Below, piece after piece: positions 1 through 16,341 of a stretch of DNA of 64,000 nt. The notes under the pieces were generated by a model that saw only the letters and a list, made by a program, of their open reading frames with translations, was not told the DNA's origin and did not search any database. Numbering within the stretch: the first letter of the stretch is position 1; every line of letters begins with the position of its first letter. Both the position numbers and the translations under genes were made by a program. Source of the DNA: Rhodocollybia butyracea (lineage: Eukaryota > Basidiomycota > Agaricomycetes > Agaricales > Omphalotaceae); assembly GCA_015501585.1 (NCBI GenBank), contig JADNRY010000009.1, positions 434,001 through 498,000 of the forward strand, written 5' to 3'.

Positions 1-301
1 GCACGTCGTCGGCGCGGCGGAGGAGCCGGAGTAGAAGAAGGGGGAAAAAGTGTAGCAGACGAATCGTCTGCTGGAGAGTCGTCGTACATGTCTTCAGCGT
101 CTGCTTCGGTTTTGAACGATGTTGGGGTAACGTTGGGACAAAAAGTCAGGCGGTTGAGTTCTGCGGGCTGAACACCATAAATGCCTGCTTTCGCGGGCGG
201 TATCGAAACTGTGGCACGATATGAGCTGCTGGAGCTGGAAGTAAAGAGAAAAGGAAAATAGAAACTAACCCAAGCCGAGTGACGATTTTCTCCGAGCCCA
301 T
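1..301 (-). CDS. 5' part of an unknown protein gene, truncated by the left edge
   Basis: Two exons can be read: 301-270 (ATG, beginning MGSEKIVTRLG) and 234 to the window edge. The intron between them has a GTTAGT donor and a TTCCAG acceptor and is 35 bases long, which is short for this genome. The predicted start is hydrophilic and then becomes Ser/Pro/Asp-rich, ending at the edge in a Pro stretch followed by several Arg codons. No family was recognised. A TATA-like element about 110 bases upstream supports the start. The gene continues outside the window, so its function cannot be judged. Confidence 0.45.
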
Positions 302-410
302 GATCGTGAAGCTGGCATTTCTTTTTGTTCTACGAAAGCGGTTGGACAAAAGAAAAATGCTGACAGGAGGAGAACAAAAGAGTTGAAGGGGGCTTATTGT
401 TCTTTAGGAA

Positions 411-420
411 GTATATAAGG
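411..420 (-). promoter_or_regulatory. TATA-like element upstream of the left-edge gene
   Basis: A TATATAA-type core lies about 110 bases upstream of the predicted ATG at 301 on the minus strand. The spacing is reasonable for a fungal core promoter. The call rests on sequence alone. Confidence 0.3.
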
Positions 421-1549
421 AAACTGCTGGGAAGTAAGATGGATGGAATTCGGACATCAGAACGCTCAGTTCCGCTTACGTGATCAGTAAAGTTGCCGTT
501 TCTGGGTGTTAGTTTGTATCAGATCCGGTAATGCTTGTCCAACAAGGAAGCGACCTTGTAAAAATACATCAGGTGCAAAGTACAACATTTACAATGTTGC
601 CGTACACCTGCCTCCAAGTACCCCGAGCAAATCTTACCAGCAAGTTACCAGCTTCGATGCCCGGTCAACGGATATAGTATCAAAAGCTTATTCGAACAGC
701 GTACAACCAACAACGACGACGCACTGAGCTCAGGCCTCAGATATCACCCCAAAACCTGGATTGAGGCGCCGAAGGCGGGCGACCGGATCTCATGGGCAGA
801 GTGAGAACACTTTCATCCGTCCCTTTACTACATTAATACTCCTCCGCCTCCGACGTTCAGAAGTACGTACGGGATATACGAAAAATTCCAGCAAGATCGC
901 ACCGGGAATTATCGCAATATCTGGTGAGCTTACAGTGATCTAATCGTAGTGGGACTGCCGATTTTCGACATTGCGTGAAGCCTTTACGACATCATGAAAA
1001 ATATAGTACAAGGGACAGGGGAAAGGGCGGCACTGACTGTAGCATAATTGGGATATCTTGATATTCATATTTAGCCTACTAACAGTGGATGCCCACCTGT
1101 GGGCGCTTGGCCGCTGAGTCTTAATTTCTGAACGCATCGGTGAGAGGAGGTTTTACTTATCTCCACATTCCGACGCGACAGATTCAGTAAGTACTATATC
1201 TGACGGTATCGTCCAAGTCAATGAGTAGATGAGTAGATGTTCAGTACATTCAAAAATTGGACATTGTAAAAGGGACGAGACCCTACGCGACCCTGCCCAA
1301 AGATGACCATGATAAAATCACCTGAGCATCCGAATCCCGCCGGTCTTTGACGAGAATCAAAATCCCAGAGCCTCAAAAGGCTTTACGAGTTATTAAGATG
1401 CCGAACGAAAGATAGGAGCCAATCCCCGAGCGCTTATTAGGTTTTCCCCCCATATTGAGAGTTGCAAAATCCTTGTATTTGTTTACATGCGATGAATTAT
1501 ATTACAACTTGAACAGTCCGTCTATATCTACAATATCACAACCCGCTAA
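421..1549. other. Intergenic stretch, no supported gene
   Basis: About 1.1 kb with only short open frames of non-protein-like composition. A small direct duplication (gagtagat repeated) lies near 1221-1237. It separates the upstream side of the left-edge gene from the 3' end of the halogenase. No RNA gene or mobile-element end was seen. Confidence 0.5.
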
Positions 1550-3649
<2,100 letters not shown>

Positions 3650-3702
3650 GGTTGGAGAGAGATCAGCTGAGATTTGTTGGGATCCATTGATCTTTCCAGA
3701 TA

Positions 3703-3712
3703 GGTTATATAC
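3703..3712 (-). promoter_or_regulatory. TATA box of the halogenase gene
   Basis: The minus strand reads TATATAA about 55 bases upstream of the halogenase ATG at 3649, a usual fungal core-promoter position. This supports the chosen start. Confidence 0.45.
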
Positions 3713-3719
3713 GCTTGAT

Positions 3720-5275
3720 TTCTAGCCCCAGGTAGAATCATTGGGGAGTCCGGTAAGCTAGATAGAGACTGAGGAATAGTCCAGGATAGGAATCTGCTGG
3801 GCGTTCGCGTTAGACTCGGGTGAAATGTTTCTATTGAGCAATGATTGCCGCCCAACCTCCGACAGAGTTCGGCGCTTTTCTAGGCACGTATCAATAGATA
3901 ATGCCTCTCCGTCCTTTCATCGGACACCTCCGATAGCTACGACGGCAATAAACATCCAATAAAGAAATGGAACCGGGTAGCAGGCTAAGGAGCATCGCAA
4001 CGGAAAAACGTAAATTTGAGGGATTTTGCTTTGTTAAACCTAACCACTGACTCTGTCGAAGGAAACGTAAGAACACAAAAGTGGGAAGGAGTCGAGGCAG
4101 AGTCGAGGTATATGCATGTTACGCCTGGATACAGCCTGGTCAAAGCCTGTCAAAGCCTGGTTCTCTTGATTTAACATTCCGATGTAGGGAGCAAAAAAGT
4201 CCTCTGATAGAATCTCGGCAGTTTTTGTGGAGTGGGTGCTGGTTTCTATTTTGCGCTGGAGGTCAATACTAACTCGTACAGCATGGTGAAGATGGGAAAC
4301 GTATTGATGATGCAGCGTTAAATAAGTGCCTTAGGTTTAGGTCGTCAGTAGAAGCAAACGAAGTATATGCAACAAACCAAGAGTACCTGAGGTACGAAAA
4401 TAAATGTATGGCCTTGAGAATCAAGCACTAAGACCATTGAATCTTGATGGGGACATAATATATGCGAATGCCAGGTACAGTTCCGAGAAGCACAGTTCTA
4501 TCACTTAATGGTCCGCTTGAAGGCGAGCTGAAACATTGATATAACCAGCTTTGACCTCCTATATATGGAGGAACTACCAACTATTACATGTTGCATTCCA
4601 GTTTCAATTCGCATGGACTTACAGAAAAGTCAAGTCCGTTTCACCGAGATCTGACTCAGAACTAAAGACAGTGGCGTATGGACACGACCGGGCACGCCGG
4701 TCCAGCCCAGAGATAAAGTTCTAGCCCAACGTGAGACGCTTCTGTAACCTTTGGTCGCTCACCAGACCACACAGTTCGACACCTCCCACTGCGGTGATAA
4801 CTTAGTCTTCTATACTACCTAGATCAGCAAAGATCGGGTCATCCATGCTGTATTTCGATATGCCATCAGGTTGCAAAGAGCATCGAGTGTTCTGAGTAGC
4901 GTCGATAACGGTCGCATGGAGGCAACGAGTTGCTATCGTTCTCCTTGGCCTCGTCGGAAAGTGGCAATACCTAAAATTCGTTCAGATGAGAAGAGACTGA
5001 AACGTGTACTTGCCAGAAGCAGAAGAGTTAAGAGAAACTACTAGGATACTCTGTGAATCAAATAAGACTTGGACATATGATGGTGTGTTCAGTAGTGGAT
5101 CATCAGAAGTCATGCCGTGCTCTCGCTGGAAATACGCAATAGACAAAAAAGAAATATGATACTACATATAAACATATACAGTGAGTCAACAGAGTTCGTG
5201 TTTGTTCAATATTAGCTTTCCCTTCCTTCACGGGCGGATACTTCGATCGCTGGTTTCGCGTCAATACTTCACGCC
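3720..5275. other. Intergenic region between the halogenase and the PEF gene
   Basis: About 1.55 kb. Only short open frames (about 60-75 codons) occur and none resembles a protein. A short tandem motif around gtcaaagcctg lies near 4140-4160. The right part would hold the 3' UTR of the PEF gene and the left part the halogenase promoter. No transposon ends or RNA genes were recognised. Confidence 0.5.
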
Positions 5276-6531
<1,256 letters not shown>

Positions 6532-6862
6532 TGTTTAGTTTATAGCTGGTGGTAAAAGGAAGAGTTATCGATGATGACAATTCAATACACACGTGTGTAC
6601 AACTAGCGCTGGCAAACAATTAGAACTAAAACGACGAGCAGCACTATCGATTATCTACCTATGATACTGATACAAATTGCTAAATATCCAAACGAGCAAA
6701 AATAAAATAAAATCGATGCAGAATAAGTACAGAAGAGAAATATAAAGCCGTGAGGATGGTATGCGTATGTGCTATGCGATGGTAGATAGAAACGGTAGGC
6801 AGTAAGTGTCAGAGGAATAGGTAGTAAGCAGGTAGTAGGTACACCACGCAGTCAACTGCAAG

Positions 6863-9800
6863 TCAAGCGCTAGCAGCAACCACAGGTGGAAACGAAGGGG
6901 GCCTGGGGTCTTGTCCGTGCCCCTGACTAGGATTCTGACTCGGATGAGCATGAGCTTGTGCTTGAGCCTGAGCTAGCCCTGATCCAGCTCCAGCCTCAAG
7001 CAATCGTTTCTTCCTCCCATTCCCACTCCCAACACCAGTCGCGCCCTTTTTCTTCTTTGGTCCAGGTGAAGAACCATTCGACGGATCTCCAGGTCGAGGA
7101 TCAACACCATTGGTGCCAGTATCACCAACAGCACCTATTTCTACAGGTGATTTGACGATACCGTTTATTCCGCCAGCAGAAGGAGGATTGGGTGTTGCTG
7201 AAGGAGGGCCGTTGGAGTTGGAAGTGTTGTTGGAGGGATTGACGTTGGAAGTCGAAGCAGCCGTAGCGGCTTTGGTTTTTTTCTTTGCCGCAGGGTATGA
7301 CGATCCAGTCTTGACGATTTGACCGAGTGGGCCCATCTTGGCTTGGACCGGTGTAGGAGAGTCGTCTGGTACGATGGTCTCGGGAGGTGCCAGGGCCGTT
7401 GCCAGTTGAGGCTGCGTATGCGGCGGTTGCGGTTGGCTTGAAAGAGAGGAAGAAATACCGCGTATAGATGTAGATGGTGGGAGTTCTGGTAGTCCGGACG
7501 GACCGGGTAGACCAGGTATTGTAGGTTTCGGTAGAGCAGGGATAGGATAAGGGTTGCCAAGAGATGGTCCAGGGAGGGATGGAGGATAGAAAGTTGGCAC
7601 TGCAGGTAAGGAAGGCGGTGGCACAACAGTTTGTAACCGATCCTGATAAAATTTGTGCAATAGTCCGATCTGCTCCGGTATTTGTCCTGCGGTAAGTGGG
7701 ATAAAAGGCGGAGGCGGAGGAAAAGGTGGCGGAGGTTCGGTAGGTTTCGTACTACATTCCAAGATAAGAACAAGTGGAACAAAAATAAAAATATATACGT
7801 ACACAGGTAGGAGATTCTCTCTCTTCTTCTTCCCTTTGAGTAATCTCTTCGGAATCGTCAAACTTTGCATGCCAAATTCATCGGCAATACCCAGTTCTCG
7901 AAGACCAAAGTAATCAACTCCGAGCGTATCAGCGAATTCACCCCTGTTGATATTAGGTTAGTACATACACAGGACAGTATAACGGCAACACGTACAGAGC
8001 CAACGCGCTAGTTTCATCTTCTTCCTCGTCATCAAACAAACCTTCGTCTTCCAAGGTTTCGACAGAAGTCTTTACACAGAGAAACGTCAGTGAGTCAATC
8101 CATGAGAGTTAAGCATACTCACGACTTCACGATATGCTCCCACGAGTTTCTTTTCCAGATCGGCCAAACGCGAGCCATACCGTTCCACGTCATCCGCGAC
8201 ATATCTTTCAAGGTCCTGGATTTCGGAAATACCGCTTTCGAACAGAGTATGAAGGATAATTTCCTATATCAAGCGGTCGGTGGATATTCAGCTGAAGAAG
8301 TGGGAAGGCCTACCTCTGCACTCATCGTATTAGCAAACTTGTCACAGAGAAACTTGATCGTCCGGCCGACATTGAGAAGATACTCAGATGCGACACCGGA
8401 TAGTACGTCCAATGCCGCTTTCGAAGTACCTGTAAGGGCGATGCGATGAGATAAATACGCCCAGGAACAAAACAACACCAAAGAAACGTGTTTTCAAAAT
8501 AAACGTTTACATGAAACACCGATACGCGTGAGCCGCAGCTGGCAGTATAAACGTATAAGAAAGCCAAAGACGCTTACCTTGGAATCCAGCATGTTCTAAC
8601 ACTTTCCCGTTCATCCACCGTACACAATTCTCAGCGTTCTCACTCCCAATCTCAATTCCACTCAGATTCCTCCCACGGCTGGAAGGCACCATCCAAGGAC
8701 GTTCATCGACTCGGTCATCGATCGCTTCTTCCACATCCATTGGGTCAGCACCAAGGCCACTGCCACTTGCGATTGGGTTGAGCGCTGTCTCGGCACCTTC
8801 ACCATCCTCGTTCGCTCCACCAGAATCTTTCGCCAGACCAAGAGCAGAAAATCGAGCATGAGTATGCCGTACACGTTTTATCGTCCGTACATTATTGTTC
8901 ATGAGCGTTAACATTGATTTGGGTCCGGTCTCCGGTCGGTACGGTTCCAAATGCTTCTTTCGACGCTTCTTTTTTTTCGGGCTCTGGGATATCGACTTCG
9001 CTGGTGGGGACTTCATGAATGGGTGTGAGGATGAAGATGAGGGGAAGGGAATTTCGGGGAGACCATTCGGTAGTAAAGCATCAGATTGAACAGCATGCCA
9101 CCACATTTGGGTGAGTTCATCGTCGTTGGTCGCTGGGGAGTCAGAAGAGTGTGAGTCGGGTACATGGAGTGGAGTACTGAATCGTGCACGTTTGTGAGCT
9201 CGGATATCGTTGAGTCCGTTCACTTTTCGTTTATCGCCTAATGATGCAGATTCGCTGTCATATTCATCTTCGTGTTCTGGCGAGATGATTTCGCGTATAC
9301 GACTGCCTGCAGCAGAAGAAGCGCCGGCTTGAAGATTGCGATCCAAGTCCTGAAACATGGACATGCCTTCGGGTGTCCTGACCAAAGCTAGAGAATCTTC
9401 GAAAGCGGCGTTCCGACGAGAAAGCTTAGTCTTGGCTAATGAGGGTTTGATGGTGATTATGGAGGATTTAGAGGATGATGAGACGGAAGGTGAACGAGTA
9501 TGTGCTCGCCCGTTGATGCCGTTGATCTTGGGATGAATTCCGCTCGGTGAAGAGAACTCGGGTGGGATGTGAGGATCAGTACGTTCTTTACGGTCAGTAA
9601 CGTTTGCAAGTAGTCTTTCTGCCTTTGCTTTGAGCCGTGCAGCAGCTTTGGGAAGATGGTGGCCCTGTATCGCTGTATGAGTACACGGGGATGTGGGACG
9701 AACAATAGACGCACCTCCGTCGAGTTATATGTAGAGCAGTTGGACCAAATGAGATCTAGATCATCCTTGAATTCCTTCTTCGACTTGTATTGTTTTGCCT

Positions 9801-10292
9801 TCAGCTTCTTGCCCATGGTCTGAAAGTCCATTGGATTCGAGATAACTGGCGAAAATTGAACTTGCTGGTTACCTCGCATGACGTTGAACTTACCATCATA
9901 GTAATCCGCGACTTCAGCTTTGAGAACTGGCTTAAGGAAAGCGTCTGCATCGTGATTATCCTTGCGACGCGGTTGAGAGCAGGTTACATCATAATGAGGC
10001 GTGACTTACGAGGGTGACCGTTTTGAGGTCTGTAAGGACACTTTCCAGGGACTCGTAGAAGGCGTTTGACAGAGCAGTATCGTCTCTTCGCTATACGTGG
10101 TCAACAGTTAGATGTTTGTGGCGCAAATAACAGGTTGCTCACCCCACGGCCATCCTTGACAGTGCTCAACAATAGTTTGAGGTCAACATCGGGCAAAGTC
10201 TTGACCTTGCTTTCCGACAAGGTCTTGAGCAGGTTCTGCAACGCAATTTGTTAGTAACTTGTGGATAATTAGCCGGAAGTGCTCACATTCAT
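6863..10292 (-). CDS. SPT7: SAGA complex subunit Spt7 (bromodomain plus histone fold)
   Basis: Eleven exons give about 941 aa: 10292-10287, 10235-10143, 10090-10010, 9960-9894, 9845-9715, 9664-8578, 8429-8314, 8263-8123, 8069-7996, 7943-7803, 7751-6863. The first exon holds only ATGAAT. A bromodomain follows, recognised by [13 protein letters not shown] and by [13 protein letters not shown], the Spt7-type signature. A long disordered middle leads to a histone-fold segment ([20 protein letters not shown]), which in the family pairs with a TAF-like partner. The C-terminus is Pro-rich with an IPEQIGLL element, then a basic, low-complexity tail. Spt7 scaffolds the SAGA histone acetyltransferase in the nucleus, and its bromodomain reads acetyl-lysine. 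The gene appears intact. The microexon start is a prediction from the frame. Confidence 0.85.
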
Positions 10293-12349
10293 CCTCTCCC
10301 CGCTGCTTCAACGATGTGGTGTTATCCGTCCAGGATTCAAACTCCGATGGCACGTGGTTGTAAGATTTGTATAAGAAGCCGGCGTTGGCCCCACAGTGGA
10401 TTCTTTTCCCCTTCTCCAAGAATGGCTCAAATCTCGGGTTTGCAGAACTTTAGGCTCTAGCCGTGGAGACAAGGTCGTGATTCATGTCATCTCACATCGA
10501 ATGGGTTTTTTCCAAAATTTTATAAATTTGCGTCTAAGGCCAATAATAATCGAAAGTCCCTTACTGGTGGATAATCATCACTTGTTTATTCTGGGTGGAA
10601 CTGTGACATTCCCTAAATGCATAGAGGTGATATCTAATATCGAGGATCGCGTCAACATGGTGCTAGTGTGATGTTTCTCTTCGAATGGTTCGGACCCACA
10701 AAGTCTGACTGATCTTCAATCAACGTTGACTGTTTACGTCCTTTGGATTGTCGTGGTTTTGACTGATTGGAGTCCGCTATGAACTTGCTCAAATCAATCA
10801 CCCCTTCCCTCCTACCTCAATGGCGATATCCGGCATCGCTTCGGTGCTCTTTGAATTGTTTTCATTTTCGCCACCTGTATAAGACCATGTGCAGACTCGA
10901 CGGTGACTTGGAGGAATTTCTGAATCTCAACGTGCATCTTATGTCTTGGCCCAATGAGCTTGAAGTTGCTGAGAACACCGTGTTACAAAATCTGTTGCTC
11001 CTCGATAGCCCTGAGAATCTCGAAGAAATACATCACTTGACTGAAGTCTCTTGTAGAGACCAGGGGAAAGCCTACCTACAATAGGACAGAAGATTGACAA
11101 GGTGGGTTCAGATTCACGATGAGCATAAATTTTCAGGTATTGCCATAAACATTGTGCAAGAGCTTGATAGCCGCTTTTACTCAGGCCTCAGGCCCATGGG
11201 CTAGTGTCAACTGGGGGATGGAGAAGATAAAGCTGGGGAGTGCGATAATGGAAGGGTAGTAGTTGCAACTTTTCATCCAGATTCATCCTATAATTTAGAT
11301 TCATCCTATAGTTTAGTGTCCTCGTATAGCCTGTCTCCTGCGAGCGATCTTGAGGAGGCGCATTCCGCTGTGATGTGCACAACGATGCATGAAATCCTGG
11401 AAGCGTGGTTAATATTTCCATTTACAGACACATCGACTTGTAGCAACCTGTCTGAGTATCTCATCAAGTGATTAAGACCAACTGCTGGGACTTATAAACC
11501 CCTTTCTTAGGTTGTGGAAGATGGTGGACGGGAACGCATTCACAAACGTTGGCGAGGCAATTTGCATGTACTCGACAGGGGTGAGAATTCACTAGGTTCA
11601 CTTTTTACACCTTCTCAGCCAGATTCATCCATCGTGAGATCCGACACGCACAAAATTCCTGTAGACTCTCCAGACTTATCCCTCCAGAATCAGTCTACGC
11701 TTTTTGTGGGGCGATGTTACCATATTTGGGTTCGATATGAACAGCTTTGACATCCGAGCCCCAGCAAATCAGCTTTGGTTCCCGAAACCATAGCATATGT
11801 ATCTTTCACTCACCGTTATTGAAGTATCATAACGCAAAACAGACCCTCTTCTTCTAAGTACCAGGTGGCAGAACACTGAATTCCAAGACACATTTATTAG
11901 AAAAAGACATAAACGACATAATGCTACTGACGATGAAAAGAACAAAATCGGAGAGAGGGAGCGCTTGAGGATGGGGAACAATGAATAAGGTTACACTATG
12001 TATGGCGGAGAGTGAATATTGAAGTAGTACATACTAGTCTACAAAAGGATGGACGAGAAAAGGAGGCGGAGCCAGGGAAAATTGGATGCTACATGTGCGA
12101 TACATAAACTGTGAAAGAGGGTGCCACTGACGATTATTGGATGAAAGATATTGAGATCTGCGTGTTTGTTGTGTATCCGAAAACGAGTGATGTGCCGAAA
12201 CCAAGCTAAACAAAATCAAGAAACGAGTGATGTAGTAAAACGAGCAGTAAAACGAGCTAAATGCTAGATCGATAAAAGCCTGTGCGTGTTTTCTACGAAG
12301 GCGTCGTGAGCGACAAAGCGAAAGTAAAACGAGAAACAAAGGTATTACC
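10293..12349. other. Long intergenic stretch without a supported gene
   Basis: About 2 kb between the Spt7 start and the 3' end of the homeodomain-like gene. An open frame at 10767-11084 begins at a non-ATG codon, has no splice partners and resembles no family. A short direct duplication (attcatcctatanttta) sits at about 11278-11316. The part beyond 11990 probably belongs to the 3' UTR of the next gene. No RNA gene was recognised. Confidence 0.4.
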
Positions 12350-13959
12350 TTAGAAACCTCCTCCCATAGTAAACATGCCTAATGGACTCTGTCCGGGGTG
12401 GAAGGATCCCATATGAGGAAATGTCGTGAGTAGATAGACTTGTGAGACTGGGACCGGGGCAGCGTGTTGTTGAACACCCGTCGTGACAAAATCACTCGGT
12501 GTGAAGACTCGTGTAGCGTAGGACGGTTCTGCAGGTGGAACACAGGAGTCAGTGAGCGGGGAGGGTCCTAAAGCAGTAGACACCACAGAGTCCATGCACT
12601 CGGATTTCGTGCTCGTGGAGCTTAGGAGCATACCCAGGTTGAATTCGGGGCGCGATTCGAAGGTAGGTGGTAATACAAATGATGGAACAGTAGTAGACGG
12701 GAAAAGGGTTTCAAAATTCGTTTTCTCCAATGAGAGAGCGGGGAAGTCCAACGGAAGAGTATAGCCAGTCGACACAATGGTCGTGTCAATTTGGTTGTAC
12801 ATGCTCTTCCTATCCGAAGAAGACATGAGATTGCCTATCATGGAAGGCGTAGAAGAGAAGTCCACGATGGAGTCCATGAACGAAGAGCTTGAACTCTCTG
12901 TATCCTCAGGGAGATTGAGGAACTCGGCAGCAAATTCGGCAGGAGAAAACGGTTCTTCTTCAGGATATACAAGCTCTTCAGGTGAGGGTGATCTACAAGA
13001 AGAAGAGGCAGAGTCGCTAACGAGAGCAGGAGTGGAACGACCAGAGCTAAAGTGAGAGTCTTCATAGAAAGCGATGGGTGAGTCCGCGACTTGAGTGGCT
13101 GCATCGATGGCTGTATCGACATCCGCCGAGGATATGTTTAGAGCCGCTACCGATTGACGATCGTTAAGAGCTGCGTCGGTTACAAACCTGTGTTCAGCAC
13201 GAGAAACAGATGCCGCGTCTTGTTCTTGGTTATATGCGCTAGAGTTTGAGCCAGAAGGAACAGAATCATCGATGACAGGAGCCAGTATGAGTTTCTTGAC
13301 ACTCTTCGGTAAGTATTTTGTCGTGGACCGTTGTGCTGGAGGAAGCTTGATCGGTTTGTACACCTTTGGGTTCGCGTTCTCCTACCAGGCGTTGAGTAAC
13401 GGCCGAAAGTTTTTTTCAGTGACTGTACCTTGACTCCGGTTTGAGCCTTCTTTGCAATTCTACTTCTGGTTAGATTGCTGTGACGATCCTCCTTGGCTAC
13501 GCGAAGACCTAGAAATATTTCCTGTTGTCGAGGATGTATGACATACTGGCAGGGATAAACAAACCACGAGAATGAAAGTAGTCGTAAAGGTGTCTTCTAT
13601 CGACCTGATATCGTATCTGTAGTTCTTTACGAATCTCAAAGTTAGGCATAATCGCTCCAGGCTTGATGAAAGTTTCCATCTCCTCCACTAGACCGTCGGG
13701 TAAACGTTCAGCAAGCTCTGGGAAAACGCTCAGTGCAAAGAAACCTGTCAAGGACAAAAAGCTTACTAAATGGATTAATTCTCCTAGTCTTGTTGTTGTC
13801 GTCGCGCTTTGAGCCTGAAGGGTCAAAATCTTGACTGTCGTCGTCATTTTCGGATTGACGTTTTCGTTTACGCGTGCATTCAGACATAGACTGAGTAAAA
13901 GAAAAGGTTTCGCAAAGAGGAGATGAGATAGTTGCATAGTTGTAAGGCTTCGCGGGCAT
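12350..13959 (-). CDS. Homeodomain-like putative transcription regulator
   Basis: Four exons give 485 aa: 13959-13767, 13717-13565, 13508-13429, 13381-12350. Residues about 80-125 hold a short helical DNA-binding-like segment: EIRKELQIRYQVDRRHLYDYF followed by HSRGLRVAKEDRHSN resembles the recognition part of agaric homeobox-like proteins. An acidic and basic N-terminus precedes it (KRKRQ, then DDDSQD, possibly a nuclear signal). The remaining 340 or so residues are Ser/Thr/Pro-rich and low in complexity, as in activation domains. Role and target genes are unknown. The start is separated by about 330 bases from the divergent gene at 14288, so the two may share a promoter region. The DNA-binding call is an inference from motif shape. 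Confidence 0.6.
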
Positions 13960-14287
13960 TTTGAGCAAGAAATACTTGAGAATGTTGTAGTTTAGTGAAG
14001 TTCTGCAACCGGAGATGTCATTTACAGCCACGTGATATGTGACAGTAGTGGTCACGCTGACTTTTGTTCCTTTTCCGTTCAGCGTTTGTTTGTCACAGGC
14101 TTGCACAGTTGAAAAATGCACCTGCAATCGTCTACTGACAGAAGTCCCGCAGATGATAAAAATGTTCCAGTTATAATTTTCACTTTGGGGAAGAAGAGAA
14201 AATTTATGGCTACGCCTGAGAATTACCCGGTAGGTCACAATACAAACTTCATTATACGCAAGCCGCTGAAGGATACTTTGATAGGAT

Positions 14288-15767
14288 ATGGTACGTGTTG
14301 TACGGCGTAAATTCAACATTCCCCAGGAAAGTGTGCCAATCTTCCAATCTCGGGCTCCGACGAGCAATCCGTCTGAGGACCAGATAGAGATCGACGAAGG
14401 GGCATATTATTTAATGAAAGATTACCTGAACGAAATCGAAGTTTTGGTCGAACCAGAATCTGTCACTGAGGGTAAGTACACTGACCTTTCTATCTACACA
14501 CGCCTCATCACTTTATCAGAACAATCCCCGGAAACTGCAGATGAGGGGAAAGGCAAAGGAAAGGGAAAAGTAATTGAGACACCTCAGTCTCCCGCTCCTT
14601 CGAATACGTCTCATGAAACTGTCTCAATGCCGGAAAATTTGCCTCAAACCAAGGCCAACCCTTCCGTGGTTTCTCGTAGTTCGGAGACACTGTCCTCTTC
14701 CTCTGCTCAACCTTCTAGCTCTTCTACATTCAAACCCGCTTCTCCAGGCCCCAGCTACAGAACTGAACTAGCCGATCCTCATGATTTGTTCAACGAAGGT
14801 ATTCCCGTCGAATCAGCTTCTCCCAAGAAGGCAGCTTCCTCGAGTTCCAAGGACAAAATCTCGGCGAAAGTCAGACGCCATGTGGATGTAAACACTCCTC
14901 CAACGCCCCCACTCGAGCCGAAAGTGAAACGTCCGATAGCTTTGAATCATGAATCGGATGAGTGGGAAGAGCTGCCTCCTATGAGAAAGTTCAAGAACGA
15001 TGTAACTGGTTGTGAGTAGCCGACGACTACGCTTGCGCAATGACTGAGTCATGAGTAGCACCCAAAGTCGCAAAGGCCACTAATAAACGCCTCGAATCAA
15101 AAACTGCTGAAGAAGGTTTACCAACGGTCAAAAAGGAGAAGATCACCCTCCCGAAGAACCCATCAGAAACTTATACGTCCTCTACTGGTCCTTCAAGCCC
15201 CGGAAGTTCCACTGCCCGTCCAAGGGGAAACAGAGGTTTTTGACTTCGATATGTTCGATTTGTCCATGAATCTTACTAAACTCTCAGACTCGTTACTCGC
15301 TCGCATCGATGCTATCACAGAGAACCCACCCACGATGATCATGACACAGGACCCAAATGCATCTACACAACAGTCTACTCAATCCGCCGAGACCGACCCT
15401 CGATTTAGGATTCAAATATTTGGTCCCGGGGAAGGCGATCAAGCAGAGTTTATGATGCGTAAAAAGCACACCATTCGAAAAGTGCTTGCGGGTGCATGCA
15501 AAAGCTTTGAGATCGATCCCAGCTCGTGGGTCTCTTTCACCTTTTCTTTGGCTCGTGGATAGTTTATCATGTTTAAATCCCAGCGCGCGCTTGCAACTAA
15601 TCGTCGAGATTCCGAGCGAAGAACCTGATGGGGAGCCTGAAACACACTTTTATGACTGTAATAATGATGATACGGTGGGCAAGGCCGGTATTGGACCCGA
15701 GTCCTCGTTAAGAGTTTCGATTATTGGACAGGAGGAAGAGGAGGTTCAAGAGGGATCGAGCTTTTGA
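14288..15767 (+). CDS. Low-complexity protein with a possible C-terminal SUMO-like (Rad60-SLD) domain
   Basis: Five exons keep frame for 421 aa: 14288-14471, 14520-15011, 15068-15235, 15288-15525, 15584-15767. The first 270 or so residues are Ser/Pro/Lys-rich and probably disordered, with several basic stretches (GKGKGKGK, KVRRHVD). The last 100 or so residues look folded: a beta-strand start (RFRIQIFGP), a helix (HTIRKVLAGACKSF), then strands ending in SSLRVSIIGQ. This order resembles the tandem-SUMO-like tails of Rad60/Esc2/NIP45 proteins in genome maintenance, but sequence evidence is weak. The start is uncertain: an upstream in-frame-free ATG at 14206 could join by unusual small introns, but 14288 needs no splicing. 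Confidence 0.55.
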
Positions 15768-16264
15768 TCAAGGCCGAACGTCTGAGCTTTACTGAACGTT
15801 TGTTTACTCGCACTATCGGACATGTATCAATATAAATATACTATCTTTCTTGCCTTACAAATGGGTTCCTCTGTGATCAAGTATATACTTTGGTTCCTGT
15901 CCTCGTTCTTACCCGACGCCCTGCATAGAAGTGTGACATGGTGCTACAGTGTGCTACCCACAACGAGTCGGCACTGCTCCAGCTTTTCACTGCCTTATTC
16001 TCTTTGGATTGATGAGCACCGTCCGGTGGCAGAACGTCCATTTCCAGTAACAGCACTCTGTAAATTGTACATGCATTCAGAGTCAGCTTGTGGTTCATTC
16101 ACCTTTTAATTCATGAGTGCTCAGAGTCACCAACATCGTACTTTTGTCCTGATGTTCACGTGACGCTTCAACGTTGGAAATGGTGGGAAATTCGCTATAA
16201 CGCGACTTGCCTTTAAACCTCCATCGGCAAATTCTCTATGCTTCCCCTCTGGCCCCAATCTCGA

Positions 16265-16274
16265 CTATAAAAAC
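16265..16274 (+). promoter_or_regulatory. TATA box of the Cdh1 gene
   Basis: CTATAAAAAC lies about 70 bases before the Cdh1 ATG at 16342, in a pyrimidine-rich leader that is typical of fungal promoters. Confidence 0.45.
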
Positions 16275-16341
16275 TATTCCCTGCTCGACATCCACTAACT
16301 CTCCACGATAATATTGCAGATACTCCCCCAACGCCGCCACA

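Noticed and set aside
506..943. Two adjacent open frames (73 and 60 codons) on the plus strand
   Set aside because: No protein-like composition, no start context, no splice continuation; treated as intergenic.
10767..11084. 105-codon frame on the plus strand
   Set aside because: Begins at a non-ATG codon, no motif and no splice partners; insufficient to call a gene.
14206..14290. Upstream ATG (MATPENYP...) for the SUMO-like gene
   Set aside because: Joining it to the main frame needs two unusually small introns with a 6-base exon; the ATG at 14288 works without splicing.
13708..14367. 219-codon frame on the minus strand extending upstream of the homeodomain-like gene
   Set aside because: It reads through the promoter region, overlaps the divergent gene, and its downstream part is out of frame with the real first exon; it only shadows the real gene.
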